In this document: piece by piece, positions 32,397 through 43,522 of the stretch
How the letters are laid out: every line of letters begins with the position of its first letter
Position numbering within the stretch: the stretch's first letter is position 1
The notes under the pieces: model-generated
What the model saw: the letters and a program-made list of their open reading frames with translations, nothing else
Databases searched by the model: none
What the model was told of the DNA's origin: nothing
From: Diatrype stigma
Taxonomy: Eukaryota; Ascomycota; Sordariomycetes; Xylariales; Diatrypaceae
Length of the DNA stretch: 64,000 bases
Assembly (NCBI GenBank): GCA_022225965.2
Contig: JAKJXP020000009.1
Coordinates: forward strand, 186,001 to 250,000
Direction of reading: 5' to 3'
Translations under genes and position numbers: made by a program

Positions 32397-33557
32397 TACA
32401 GACATATATATGAATATATCTTTTGAGTATGCCACCATTTTGCATGGTTTTTCCCGCGGCTTCCAGCGCTCTCCGAGGTCTTCTCGACCTGCGGATAGTT
32501 ACTCGGTTCACCAGTGATGAGTTTTCCAGAGCACCGCCTGCATGAGCAGGTCCAGGCCATATCAGCCAATACGCGAGGCACACTTGCAATGGTTCTCCTA
32601 TGGTTCCTAGCTTGTTCTTACCAGGACAAGACGTAGGCGATAGAAGGCGTCATGAACCACGGACAGGGTGGAGGGAACATGCCTCCGTCGCAAGTCACGT
32701 AGAAGTGCCGAGCCTAGGTGTTTCAAGGGTCATAATGGTCTGGAATCTTTGGTATCTTGGGGAGGAAGGACCTTTTTTTTTTTTTTTTTTCCTGAGTGGT
32801 AGATGCAGATAGTGAATGCTGTATGTAGTTGCTCTATGAGCAGCCCGTGCCAGGAACGGTCTCACCTGCCAGGCTGCCACTGCCAGAGAATGACACAGCT
32901 TCCTTGTGCGGTTGTGCCTGACCATGGAACGATTGCATACCATCATACGTCATCGTGCAATGAACGACTGGAACCTTGGAACCGTTTGCTTGCTAAAGAA
33001 AGTTCCGGTTGGCCGCAAGTGATTCATTCCATTGTATGAAGTTATCTTTGAATGACTCTAACGGTTAGGAACCAATAGCCGAGATGCAAAACATTGTTGC
33101 AAATGTGAGAGAACTAGGGGCTGGTCTACCGCTACCTAACCCGATATATGCCAGCGTCAACTACAAAGAAACACAAATAATCTGGTAAAAGTTAGAAGAC
33201 AAGACTTGGTGTCACCATTGCCAGAGCCGATTCCCCGGAGCGAAACTGGTCACGTGGTTACACAAGAGTTTCGTTCCGCCTTCTTCACCCCTTCGCCTCT
33301 CTTCGATGCAGTCCGCAACCCCCCCCCTCTTATACTGCGCCTCGGTGCTGGTCCAGATATCTTCAGCAGTGGCTATTTGCGTGGTCAGCATACGGTAAGC
33401 CCGGGGATCACGTTGTTCTAGAGAAGTGATGCTGTAGACCCAACCAGATTCCGGTTGTTTGCATACTGAGTAGGTCAGTACCTACCCACTGTATCTAGAG
33501 CATTTTATTTATCACTAAGCTGACGTGTAGGCTTTACGAGTGGGAAATTATACTACA

Positions 33558-33656
33558 GGTAGGCAAGTAGGCAAGTAGGCAAGTAGGCAAGTAGGCAAGT
33601 AGGCAAGTAGGCAAGTAGGCAAGTAGGCAACTAGGTAACTAGGTAACTAGGTAGTT
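33558..33656. repeat. GTAGGCAA minisatellite
   Basis: About nine perfect 8-bp GTAGGCAA units run from 33558, then grade into AGGTAACT/AGGTAGTT units to 33656. The perfect core implies recent expansion. Confidence 0.9.
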
Positions 33657-36600
33657 AGCTTATTTATATATGTACGGCATTCCTATTCAAACAGGTCGTG
33701 GTCATCGTGTCGTCACCATGATCATGGACATAACTAGCCTCTTGGACACGGTGATGATGTGCCCCTCCGTAGAGTCGCATTCCTCCTACGGTACGTTGAC
33801 TCGCCGCTGCTGCGTACTGGCATAGGTACATACTGTACAGCTTGGAAGGATTCCGAGGCATGGTGGTCAGATGCTCAGCCTTGTCTGTCCAACTGCAGTG
33901 CCTCAACGTAGCAACCCGAGGCGATGTATCTCCCCCTTCTGCTCGGTGTCACCCAGGCACACCATGGAAGGCAACATGGCGTATGGCTGTCAAAGCAGGC
34001 TCCGTGTACCTCGACCCCGTCGATTCCCAATATGATATGCTCAAGGCTTCCGCGGTGCCCGAGACTTTTTCTCGCAGTGTTGGGGGCTCGCTGCATAAGG
34101 GGAGATTGTCTTAATACTAGCTATTGTTCAATAGTCAATCGATAAAACTGTGCCTCGAAACTCTAACTATAGAATCTTCGATGGTGGTGGGTGGGAAGGT
34201 CACTGCGCACACATCGCAACGGCCATGCACGCCTGCCTAGCTGCATTACCACCATAACCTCCCGGCCCCCAGCTTGAACGGGTCGCTGCCTACTACCAAA
34301 GTGGTTCGGGCTGCTAGGGAGAATCCGATGTATCAGTTTAGGACGGGGGTCTCTCAGAACTTGAGGTTGTGCAACGAAGAAGAGCCTTGCCGCACGTGGT
34401 CATCTCATCCAGCAATAGCGGGCAGGTTGGTGTGCTGCCCCCTCTATCTACAGTTCTGACTTTATGGCATGCTAGGTAGGTTGATGTATAATGTCAGACT
34501 GGTTAGACGCGTATGTCAGCACGGAGATTTTCAAGGAAAGGTAGAGTTCGTTGATAACCTGGGGCGTTCAGTTCAAGAGTATGACAACTGTGTAGATGGA
34601 TGGATGACTCGGCATCTGGCCAGGTCTAACCGTCGTCTACAGTAGATAGGGGCTGGTGTAGGGAACGGCTGCTTATACCGGCTGTTCTAGCGAATGACCA
34701 AGACCCGGCACTATGTATAACATAAAAGAACTCATCATCTGCATAGCCCCATCCCCATGAGATGAGAGACACCACCGTATTGGCATGTACCTACTTTGCT
34801 AGCTGCCTTGGTCGTAAAGCTAGATACCTCGGAGAAGAACCCGAGCAATAGAGCCAAGCGTATACTGCCACATATGGATCGATATACTGTACACTGTTCT
34901 CCGGCCATCCGTTGGGTTGGATGTGATGAGTCGTTCCCATTCCGTTGCCCAGATCGCCAAGCAGGCAATGGAATCGAGTCTCGCCTGTCAATATCATCTG
35001 CAGCAAAAAGGCGGTGGGAACAGCCTCGCAGCGTTCATCGCTCACTAAAGAAGTTAATTTTGTTTGGCTTGGTCGTTTGGTTTGGCCTGGGAAGATCCCC
35101 TCCCCCATACCCCAGTTCCTACCCTACCCTACCTCTACCTTTATGACTAGGTGGGGTCGCTCTACGGCTGCCATATGTAGCCAGGCTCGGCGTGCGCGCC
35201 CGCACGATGCTGTGCGACCTCTCCCCAGGGGAGGGCCGGGGGCCAGCCAGTCGGCCCCATAGGCACCCGGCCGAGTGGAGTTTGATGTAAACTTCCGGCC
35301 GGTAGGTAAGTTAGCTTAGATGGGTCGTTGATGGGCGAACGCTTCCTTCCTCCCATAAGTCCGTTGCTCTGATAGAGCTGGCCGCGTTTGCGGGAGATGC
35401 AGGAACGAGACACGCAAGACATCTTGCTGGATGGACGGTTCGTTGGCTGACCTACAATTTGGTTTGCGGGTAGGCGGGAGCAAGAAACGAGCGAGGAAGG
35501 CTGACAGCCCGAGTGTATTATATGGCGTTTGTCGGGGAGAATGCAGTTGGCTGCAGGAATTTGATGAGAAGCCTCTGTGAGCTAGGCAAACGGCGTTCGG
35601 GGCAGGCCATGATACTGTGCTGTCAGGCATGCAGGTATACTCCGTTACACACTCATTATCTTGTCGACCCGCGCCGGCCCCCTGTCACATCGTTTCATCG
35701 ACCCTCCATCTGCTACCTAAAGATAGATGCTCTTCAGCTACGCAACGAGAGTACTACGTGGGACGTAACTTAATATATGTGCATAGTAAGCACTTGAAAC
35801 CGTGTGACGCACCACACCGCGTTCCCTCACGGGCCGGGACAATACGTACGCAATGGTGCATACAGCGTGAGGCCTTGTGGTTGTCGATGTACTGCGGGAT
35901 CGAATGAGAACAGGGTGTCAGCCTTTGGAGTTATTATAATTCATAGATTGCCAATAGACTGCTACCTACCGGTAATCCATGTCCAGCTATGCGGTTCCCT
36001 CAGTAATTCAAGCAAACGTGTGGTCGTAGTAAGTCCTGTTCTCGTGCCAGTACGAGAGCCCTGATCAAGCACCAACATGAACACAAAGTGGGAGCGCTTT
36101 TCACCACACACAACCCTGCTCGCCGTTCATAGGTTCTAGATATATATGGCTGAGTTTTGCTGAGTTAATTTATATATAGCAGACCTTTTGTCTTATAAGT
36201 GAGGTGACAGACTATACTCTTGTAATCCTGGGAGCTTATACCGATATCGGTTAGACACCCCTCGAGCCCCTTTTACTTTCGTTCTAGGCGATATGTTTAT
36301 AGCAATCCCAAGTACATGCGTCCCATGGCCTCGGATTTCTACATCTATGATGGGTTGGGTGCATTACGACCGGTCAATTGGGGTTCCCTTGTCCCTTATG
36401 TGTCTTCAACAACGATTTTAAGTTGTTAACTACTAGTAGGAGCTAAATGAGGAAGGGGCCTAGAAGCTTAGGCGAGTAGGGCGAATTATTAGCTCTCCAA
36501 GATCTAGTTATCGTGCGCGTACCTGGCGAAGGACTAGGTACGAAGTAAGGGTCACCTTGCACCCAAAGCTAGGCGGCGGCCCTCTAACCTAGTGCTAAAA

Positions 36601-38737
36601 TGCCATGTGTGCCGCTATCGCGCACGGTAATTGTCACCCTGGACCGGGCACATGCGCGCTGGAGCTGGCAGTCCTTGGATTTGGAAGCAGGCAGGTATGT
36701 CGACAACCCGACTACGTATTTATGTATACACAGCCATAAACAGCTCGACGATTCAGGTTGATCGTGTGTGGGAGCAGCTATTTTCGTCCAGCAGGATCTG
36801 CGTGATACTGTGACTATTCACTAACTGTTCACCGATGTCCGATGGATCAAAAGTACAGCAAGTAATTCGTGCGTACATACATCAGTAAGTGCTTAGGTAC
36901 TAGTTAGATGCCTAGGTAGGTACATGTATGTCCCATAGATCGCTCGTGCGACGGAATTTTAGGTATGAGTTGGTGGAACACTAAGAGCACTAGGCTAATT
37001 TTCCGCACTGATACTAGGTACGTATGTAATCAAACTTACGTGAACTCCATCCGAGATGTAACTCCAACTTCTTTCTTGGAGGTTGAATGCGGAACTCCAA
37101 TACAACATCGAACATCTCTTCACCACGCTTCTGAGTAGGCAGCCCCCTAGTAGTTTGGAGGGCTTAGTCAGACCCCGAGGGAACGGAATGCTATATAGGG
37201 AATTGTATTGGCAATACAACACAATTTCACACAATCCCGAGCCTGCTGCTATCGATAGTCTGTCGCTGTCTGTCCGTGCCTGACTGCCCGGGTGAACTCG
37301 ATCGTGCTTTAACCTTGATCGCCCGCATAAGACCCCAAACTGCCCCACAAACGGCAACTGAATTCTGGAAGACCCATGCCAGCCCCTATGTACGATGTTT
37401 TAACCCAGACATCTCCATCTGAAACAAGTTAGACCCCCCGGTCCCTGAGGTTCTGCCTCGCTTAAGAGCTTTACATACAACATTTAACTACTGTACGCAT
37501 TTCGTAGGTACAATAGTTACAGAGGCCGAATGTTTAGAGGCTTCACTTGTAGTGACTGATGACTACCTACATAGGTAGTAATATGTAGATCGAGTCTTGA
37601 AAGCTGGGTTTAGATATACCATAATTACATGTAGTAGTTACTCACAGGTTGACTTCCTGATACTTAACTTCAAGGTTGCTGAAATCCTTGCCTACCCACG
37701 CTTTGTCACATGCATTATCATACCGTACATACCTACTAGTCATTTACCTCCTCTGCAAATCAGGGGTTAGGACCAAACTGATAACTCCCAGGGAATTATA
37801 TACTCCAGTGACTCCTTAGGCAGGTTACCATTATTACTGTACCTAGGTAGCTTGTTCCCGAACATTCAAGTAGACATAACTACATACTTACCTATGTAGG
37901 TAGTAGTAGGTATGCAGGCTGTGCTTCATCTAGTTAGGTGTTCTTGGGAGCTGCTTCCAGCACCCTTAGGCTTACCCCATACGTGCCCATACTACTCTGC
38001 CATACCACCAACCTACGCACCTACTACATAGTACATACATGGTAACCTATTGTAGCGAGCTTGCCGGCCCTAATGATGCAGCAGTGAAGGTACTTACTTA
38101 CATTTGATGCTCTTGTATGTATACATGTATTCTGTATGTGATAACTCAACCTGGAAGCCCGGCAGCCCTGACGATACCTAGACAATGTTACTGTATTTGT
38201 CTTGCCCTTGCGCCTCTCTGCCTCTTGGAGTCTCTGCCTCGCTCTTTTCGCCAGTTGCCGGCGAGGTTCATAAGTTCTGCTGATCCGCACTGGCCATGCC
38301 CATTGGTTTCGAAATCCGGATCGTTTTCTGGTTCTCGTTCTCTTACGTAGTAACTATATGCCAGACGATCTAGTGTTTGTACTATCCTAACGATCTAATG
38401 ACGGGATCACTCTAATGACGACCTGATTTTTTCTGATTTTTTCTTTTGCTTCTTCCCTCCCTTCATGCAGCTGCCCGCCGTTGCTCAAAAGCATTTACCT
38501 ACACCTTAGCAGTATTCTAATGGGCCAACCATCGAAGCAAAACCAAACAGATTGCCGATAGGATCGCCATCTGCTTTCGCCTTGCGACACGAACTGACTG
38601 CGTTAGGCGTGCGCATATGGGCGTGCCTATTCTGTCGTCTTATTGCCCACTAACTAACAGGGACCCTCCTGTTCCTTGTGGTTAGGTTATCCTAATAAGA
38701 CTGTCGATAATCTAACGCCCCTGTTTCCGAACCCACA

Positions 38738-41700
38738 ATGTCCGGTTCCTCACCCATTCCGGCTGCAGTAGCAGCTCCAGCACCAGCAGCGCCAGCAGCA
38801 GCGCCAGTACCACATCCAACATCAGCGTCGGTATGTGTGAGCAATGCAGCATCGTCTCGACATGTTCGTTCCAGGACGCAAAGCGTATCGAGTGACCGGC
38901 CTTCAACCATCGCGCGTAGCCTAATGTCGCCTCCGCTGTCCGTATCACCAGAGGCAGCTTTCATTGCTGCCTCTGCTGCTTCCCAGATTGTCACTAGTGA
39001 CCATGACGGCCATTCAGAAAGTTGGTATGACCAGGTCGGCATCGCACCCTCGGGTGAGGCCGCGGTCGTTTCGCCTGGCGCGCTCCAACTTGCCAACAAC
39101 TTCGTCGACCAATTGCTTTTTAACATGATTGCTGTAGCCGGATCTACCTCCTTATCAGCACTGCGAGCTGCCGTCAGCGACGTGCTCAAACCCAAACTTG
39201 CCAAAGATGCTATCAACCAGGCCGACGAAGAACTTCGCGAATACCTCGGCGGCGGTGAAGTCGAAGACTTGGTCGGCTCCCCCACAACGGAACCCTCTAG
39301 CGATTGGGATCTCGAGCTGGCATGGAAGAGGGCGCGGTTGCGATGTATGGTTTATTCATCGCTTGGAGACTTGGAAGAAGAAGACGAGGATTATTACATG
39401 GAGCAGGAACACCTCAGGGCGGATTCTGATGACATTTCATCGGAATCTGTATCGCCTGCTGTCGCCATTTTCCTTACCTCTATCCTGGAGTTCATGGGGG
39501 AACAGGTCCTCGTGATTTCTGGCCAGGCGGCTTTCAACAGACTGCGAGTAAAGTACGAGAAAGAATTCAAGGACGGCTCTCGATCAGCGGGGGATGTTGC
39601 AGAGCGTCTTGTCGTCGAGGAGCTTGACATGGAACGCGTTGCCCTGGACCGCACAATTGGACGGTTGTGGCGAGCGTGGAAGAAAAGAATACGATCTACT
39701 ACGGAACCCAATTTCTCACGCCCCTTCTCTCGAAGCTCGATCAGCGCAAGTTCAAACCTACCGCATACCAGGCCAGGCAGTATGGCCACATTTACCGATC
39801 GGGCTAGCCCTAGTGCTCTCTTGAAGGATCCAGACTTTGCAAAAGAGGCGGAAGAAACGAGGCTGGAAGAGGAATCAAAGCTGGAAGATGACAATAACAA
39901 TAAATCGGCTGCAGAGATTCGTCCTTCGGCCATTCCTTTGCCGATGGGCGGTAACGATGTCGCAGAGATTGAAGTTCCCGGACTTGTCTCTTACAGCGAC
40001 GACGAGGGCAGTGATGAAGAGGATCGTGAAGTGACTCGAGGACGGCCACGACCTAGGAGTTCGATTCTATTTTTCCAACATTCCAACATTGAAACACCGG
40101 TACCAACCGGGTCGGAGCCGCAGGCCCCGGCTGGACCCCGTCGTGGGCGTTCAAACTCGCTGCCAACTCCAGCAGCGCAGCCATATATCTCCCCTTCACA
40201 GGCGAATACTAGCACGGCGCCATCTGCCATCGATCAGCAAGCCCAGGAAAGTCTCAGCAAAGACCAAATAGCTCAATATGCTCGTGACAAGGTTGGATCT
40301 GGGCCCAACGGGACGGCCAGCGCTACTCCAAATATTGTTCATCGTAGCATTACCACTGCAAACAGGCAGAAGGCACGGCGGTCTCGAGCTGCAGGTGATG
40401 AGGGGGAGATTGACGAGTTTGAAGAAGCGCAGATTCTGACGACATCGCGCATATCCATTGGAGGCAGGAGCTCTCCGGCGGTCTCAGAAGGCGGCATTGG
40501 AAGACCCCCATCGATTCTTATTGCACGTTCCAACAGCGTTGGCTCTGCTAGGCTGATCAACGTCCAATCGCCTCGCAGCCCCAGCATAGGTTCACGCACC
40601 GGCTCCTGGGAAGTCGAGTACAGCCGATCCACGGACATCTCTCGTGAGGGTAGCATCTGTGCCCCTACTCCACCTATTGCCGAAGAGCAGGAGCAGGACC
40701 AGAAGCTACCGCAACCTATCTCTGCCAACGAGGGCAAGAAGCGTAGTGGATTTGTCATGCCACCGAACCTGGACGTTAACATTGCCTCGGGGGCAAACCT
40801 GCGGTCCCGCAGCCCCCCGAAGAGTGTCCCCTCGCCGTCTTTGGTTCCGCCACCCATACCCGCACATACGTCAACCAAGGTGACCATTTTGAGCACCCCA
40901 ACCCCACGATCGTCGTCTTTGCCAGAGAATTTCGACGTGCCCCATAGATCGAATTATAGGAATGCGCCACTACCGACCTTGCCCGAGAAGAGCGCCGGAA
41001 GGCAAACTCGCGGACAGACGAAAACATCTACTGTCCCTGTCACCCCCCAGCAGGGCTCGCCCGAATCAGCCAAGTTCCAACGCCCCAAGCCGGCCGACTC
41101 GCCCGCGTCTTCAACATCGAATAAACTCAAGGCGTTCCGTAACTCCGAAGACAGCAGTCCCCAACGCCCTACGGATATTAAGCGTCATTTCGAGGAGCTC
41201 ATTCATAGTGATCAAACTTTGCAGTACACGTTGACGCCTGAACATATGCGAGAGGCGAGCGTAAGTTTTGCCGTTGTTTTTTCTATTTCCTCCAAGTCAA
41301 GTCCTAACAAATTGGCGCAGTCGAGCAAGTCGAGCAGGTCGAACAAGGACGGCAGTTCTGTGATCCATATGCCACAAGACAGCGAGGATGTCAACATTAC
41401 GACACAGCGTTCCCAGTCCCGATCCCGATCCTCTTCCCAGCGATCATTGTCGCTGTCCAAGTCGACAGGCTTAAACTCGCATCCTCCCACAGACGTGATA
41501 GTCAGCGGAAAGCATACCGGTCCCGGCTCGAAACCACCGGTCTCAATGCCCATGAAATCCCGCTCCGCTTCTACAACATCTGCTTCTACAACGCGTGATG
41601 CAAGAACCCCGGTGGATTCGACTCAGGATTTTGCTGGTTTCATTCGCGGCACTGGACCGCAGGGGACTCCTAACCGGGTACGTACGGGGAGTGTGGCAAA

Positions 41701-42775
41701 TGCTCGAAATGATAGCCCGCCTGTTACTGTTGCGCGGAGCATAAGCTCGGTCAACCGCTCCACTAGCTCTCTTGCACGCGCACGCCTTCAGGCCAGAGAG
41801 GCAGCCGTTACATCAAGCAATGGGAGCTCCGAACTGATCGACTTTATTCGCCGAGGGCCCCAGGACTCAGCTAGCAACAACCCTCGCATTCCGCGCCATG
41901 TTGCCCCATTCCGTAGCACCATGGACTCTGACCAGCTGTTGATGTCCGGAGCGACTGGCGGCAAAGCTGTAGATGCTGTGTTGCCCAACATCAGAGACAG
42001 CAGCCAAGCTTCAACCAACGTTACCGACGCTTCTGCCCCTTCCTCTTTCAACTCGCACAGTGCTCTTTTGAACAAGGCCAACAAGCCGACGGCATACGCA
42101 CCCGACAACTTCGATGACGAGGATATGGTGCCGAAACGCAAACAGCGGCGAGTTCGAGATCCGTATGCCATTGATCTTAGTGACGAGGACGACGATCTTT
42201 TCGATGAAGTCCTGCCCAAGCCTAAGCCACCCAAGAAGGAGGAGAGCTTGATTGATTTCTTGAATAGCTATGAGCCGCCTCCTGAGCCTGAATCAAAGCC
42301 CGCCATGGCCCCTCCAATGCTACCAAAGAAGAAGTCTGCCCCGAATTTGATGCAGCGCCTGAGGGCCGGTGCGCACTCTAACAGTGGTTCATTTGGTCTT
42401 ACCCGGAGAGGGTCTAATGTGGAAAGAATTTCTCACCAGGACTCTCGATCCTTGCATAGCCGAGCAAGTACCGTTAATCGTGGCTACACCCCAATTGCCG
42501 TGAACATCCCACCAGGAGCGGATAAATACGCTCCCGACTTGATGCCACCGCCGTCAAGAGCTCAAACTAGCTCATCCAACCGGGTGCCTATGAAGAGATA
42601 CGAAGCCCGGGATGCTCATTCGAGCGCGACGAGGACCTCGGATTTGGCTAGCTTCCTGCGCGAGTCAGAACCACCGCCGTCCATGCTCGCGTCTTCTGAT
42701 CCACCTACGAACGACAAGGCAGGCGGCGGGATTTCCCGCATGTTTGAGCGGCGGAAGAAGTCCACGGTCTTCTGA
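38738..42775 (+). CDS. Large Ser/Pro-rich conserved protein with histone-fold-like N-terminal region
   Basis: Exons 38738-41260 and 41321-42775 give 1325 residues (1345 if the intron is kept). Residues of about 110-170 (SPGALQLANNFVDQLLFNMIAVAGSTSLSALRAAVSDVL...) look like a compact helical domain resembling a histone fold; this is an inference from the helix pattern. A second helical block follows (SPAVAIFLTSILEFMGEQVL...), then EELDMERVALDRTIGRLWRAWKKRIRS. The rest is disordered, rich in Ser/Pro/Arg with many RSxS and SPxS phosphosite-like motifs. Late acidic/basic patches include DLSDEDDDLFDEVLPKPKPPKK and, twice or more, 'xFLxS/R.EPPP' (IDFLNSYEPPPEPE, ASFLRESEPPPS). Comparable proteins in filamentous ascomycetes are often loosely labelled Flo11-like; function is unknown. 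Confidence 0.85.
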   Translation: MSGSSPIPAAVAAPAPAAPAAAPVPHPTSASVCVSNAASSRHVRSRTQSVSSDRPSTIARSLMSPPLSVSPEAAFIAASAASQIVTSDHDGHSESWYDQVGIAPSGEAAVVSPGALQLANNFVDQLLFNMIAVAGSTSLSALRAAVSDVLKPKLAKDAINQADEELREYLGGGEVEDLVGSPTTEPSSDWDLELAWKRARLRCMVYSSLGDLEEEDEDYYMEQEHLRADSDDISSESVSPAVAIFLTSILEFMGEQVLVISGQAAFNRLRVKYEKEFKDGSRSAGDVAERLVVEELDMERVALDRTIGRLWRAWKKRIRSTTEPNFSRPFSRSSISASSNLPHTRPGSMATFTDRASPSALLKDPDFAKEAEETRLEEESKLEDDNNNKSAAEIRPSAIPLPMGGNDVAEIEVPGLVSYSDDEGSDEEDREVTRGRPRPRSSILFFQHSNIETPVPTGSEPQAPAGPRRGRSNSLPTPAAQPYISPSQANTSTAPSAIDQQAQESLSKDQIAQYARDKVGSGPNGTASATPNIVHRSITTANRQKARRSRAAGDEGEIDEFEEAQILTTSRISIGGRSSPAVSEGGIGRPPSILIARSNSVGSARLINVQSPRSPSIGSRTGSWEVEYSRSTDISREGSICAPTPPIAEEQEQDQKLPQPISANEGKKRSGFVMPPNLDVNIASGANLRSRSPPKSVPSPSLVPPPIPAHTSTKVTILSTPTPRSSSLPENFDVPHRSNYRNAPLPTLPEKSAGRQTRGQTKTSTVPVTPQQGSPESAKFQRPKPADSPASSTSNKLKAFRNSEDSSPQRPTDIKRHFEELIHSDQTLQYTLTPEHMREASVSFAVVFSISSKSSPNKLAQSSKSSRSNKDGSSVIHMPQDSEDVNITTQRSQSRSRSSSQRSLSLSKSTGLNSHPPTDVIVSGKHTGPGSKPPVSMPMKSRSASTTSASTTRDARTPVDSTQDFAGFIRGTGPQGTPNRVRTGSVANARNDSPPVTVARSISSVNRSTSSLARARLQAREAAVTSSNGSSELIDFIRRGPQDSASNNPRIPRHVAPFRSTMDSDQLLMSGATGGKAVDAVLPNIRDSSQASTNVTDASAPSSFNSHSALLNKANKPTAYAPDNFDDEDMVPKRKQRRVRDPYAIDLSDEDDDLFDEVLPKPKPPKKEESLIDFLNSYEPPPEPESKPAMAPPMLPKKKSAPNLMQRLRAGAHSNSGSFGLTRRGSNVERISHQDSRSLHSRASTVNRGYTPIAVNIPPGADKYAPDLMPPPSRAQTSSSNRVPMKRYEARDAHSSATRTSDLASFLRESEPPPSMLASSDPPTNDKAGGGISRMFERRKKSTVF

Positions 42776-43522
42776 TTGCTGTCACTGTCCTTCGTCCATT
42801 TAAATCTTCGCGTATAAACTTACATTTCTAAAAGATTTATTCACTTATTTCTCAGTGCTGGGTAGTGAGAAAACGGAAGACTTTATTCGATATTTATTCG
42901 ATACGGCAGCATTCCATATATTCGGTACTACGGCGAACAATCAACAACGGAGGATTTCAAGGATATTGTTCCCCCTTCTAAATGCTATCGATCATAGCAT
43001 CATCGCTTTGATTAGGCTTCATTCCCACCAAAAAGTTAAATTTGCGTGCTGCTTTCGTTCTCGGGAGCCGGGCGTGGTAGGGATAGAGTGGCCCCAGCAC
43101 TTGCTGACATTATAACTTCATATCGGTTCAGCTGCTTGGAAGGCTGAAAGACCTAGCTTGAAGCATGGTAGTGGTCCAGGGACGCGATGTATTTTAGGGG
43201 AATCTTCGTTTCAGTTATGCAGGTAGTAGTGGAACGACGTCTATGGGCGAGATGAAAGATAATTACATTCCAAGAATTCATCATTATATTCCAACCTTGT
43301 CCAACCCACAGCATTATTCCTTATGACCTGTGGCAATCCTTGATGTTCCAGTATGCCCTCGTGATAGGAAGTGTCCACTACCTATATAGGAGGAACACCA
43401 AACGCACATATCACACCGCGGCTAATATGCATACAGGTATGTGACATGTAGAGCATACTAACAAATTAAACTACCTGGCTACCTAACTTCACGTGTCGTC
43501 ACGGTAGGTGGTCCTCGGTTCG
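42776..43522. other. Convergent 3' region
   Basis: Between two convergent genes. AT-rich just after the stop at 42775 (probable 3' UTR and poly(A) signals such as ATAAAC at 42814). No gene is seen. Confidence 0.5.

Larger units (their letters stand above)
32283..38737. other. Large gene-poor intergenic region
   Basis: About 6.4 kb in which I can support no gene. It contains (CA)n at 32362-32396, an 18-T run at 32773-32790, a GTAGGCAA minisatellite (33558-33656), and many TAGGTAGGTA/CCTACCTA clusters (36890-37030, 37880-37910, 38010-38040). Scattered ORFs of 60-120 codons on both strands have no family features or consistent codon bias. It may contain decayed repeats or noncoding RNA genes. 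Confidence 0.5.

Noticed and set aside
33558..33656. CRISPR-like array
   Set aside because: Units are contiguous 8-mers without spacers, in a eukaryotic genome.
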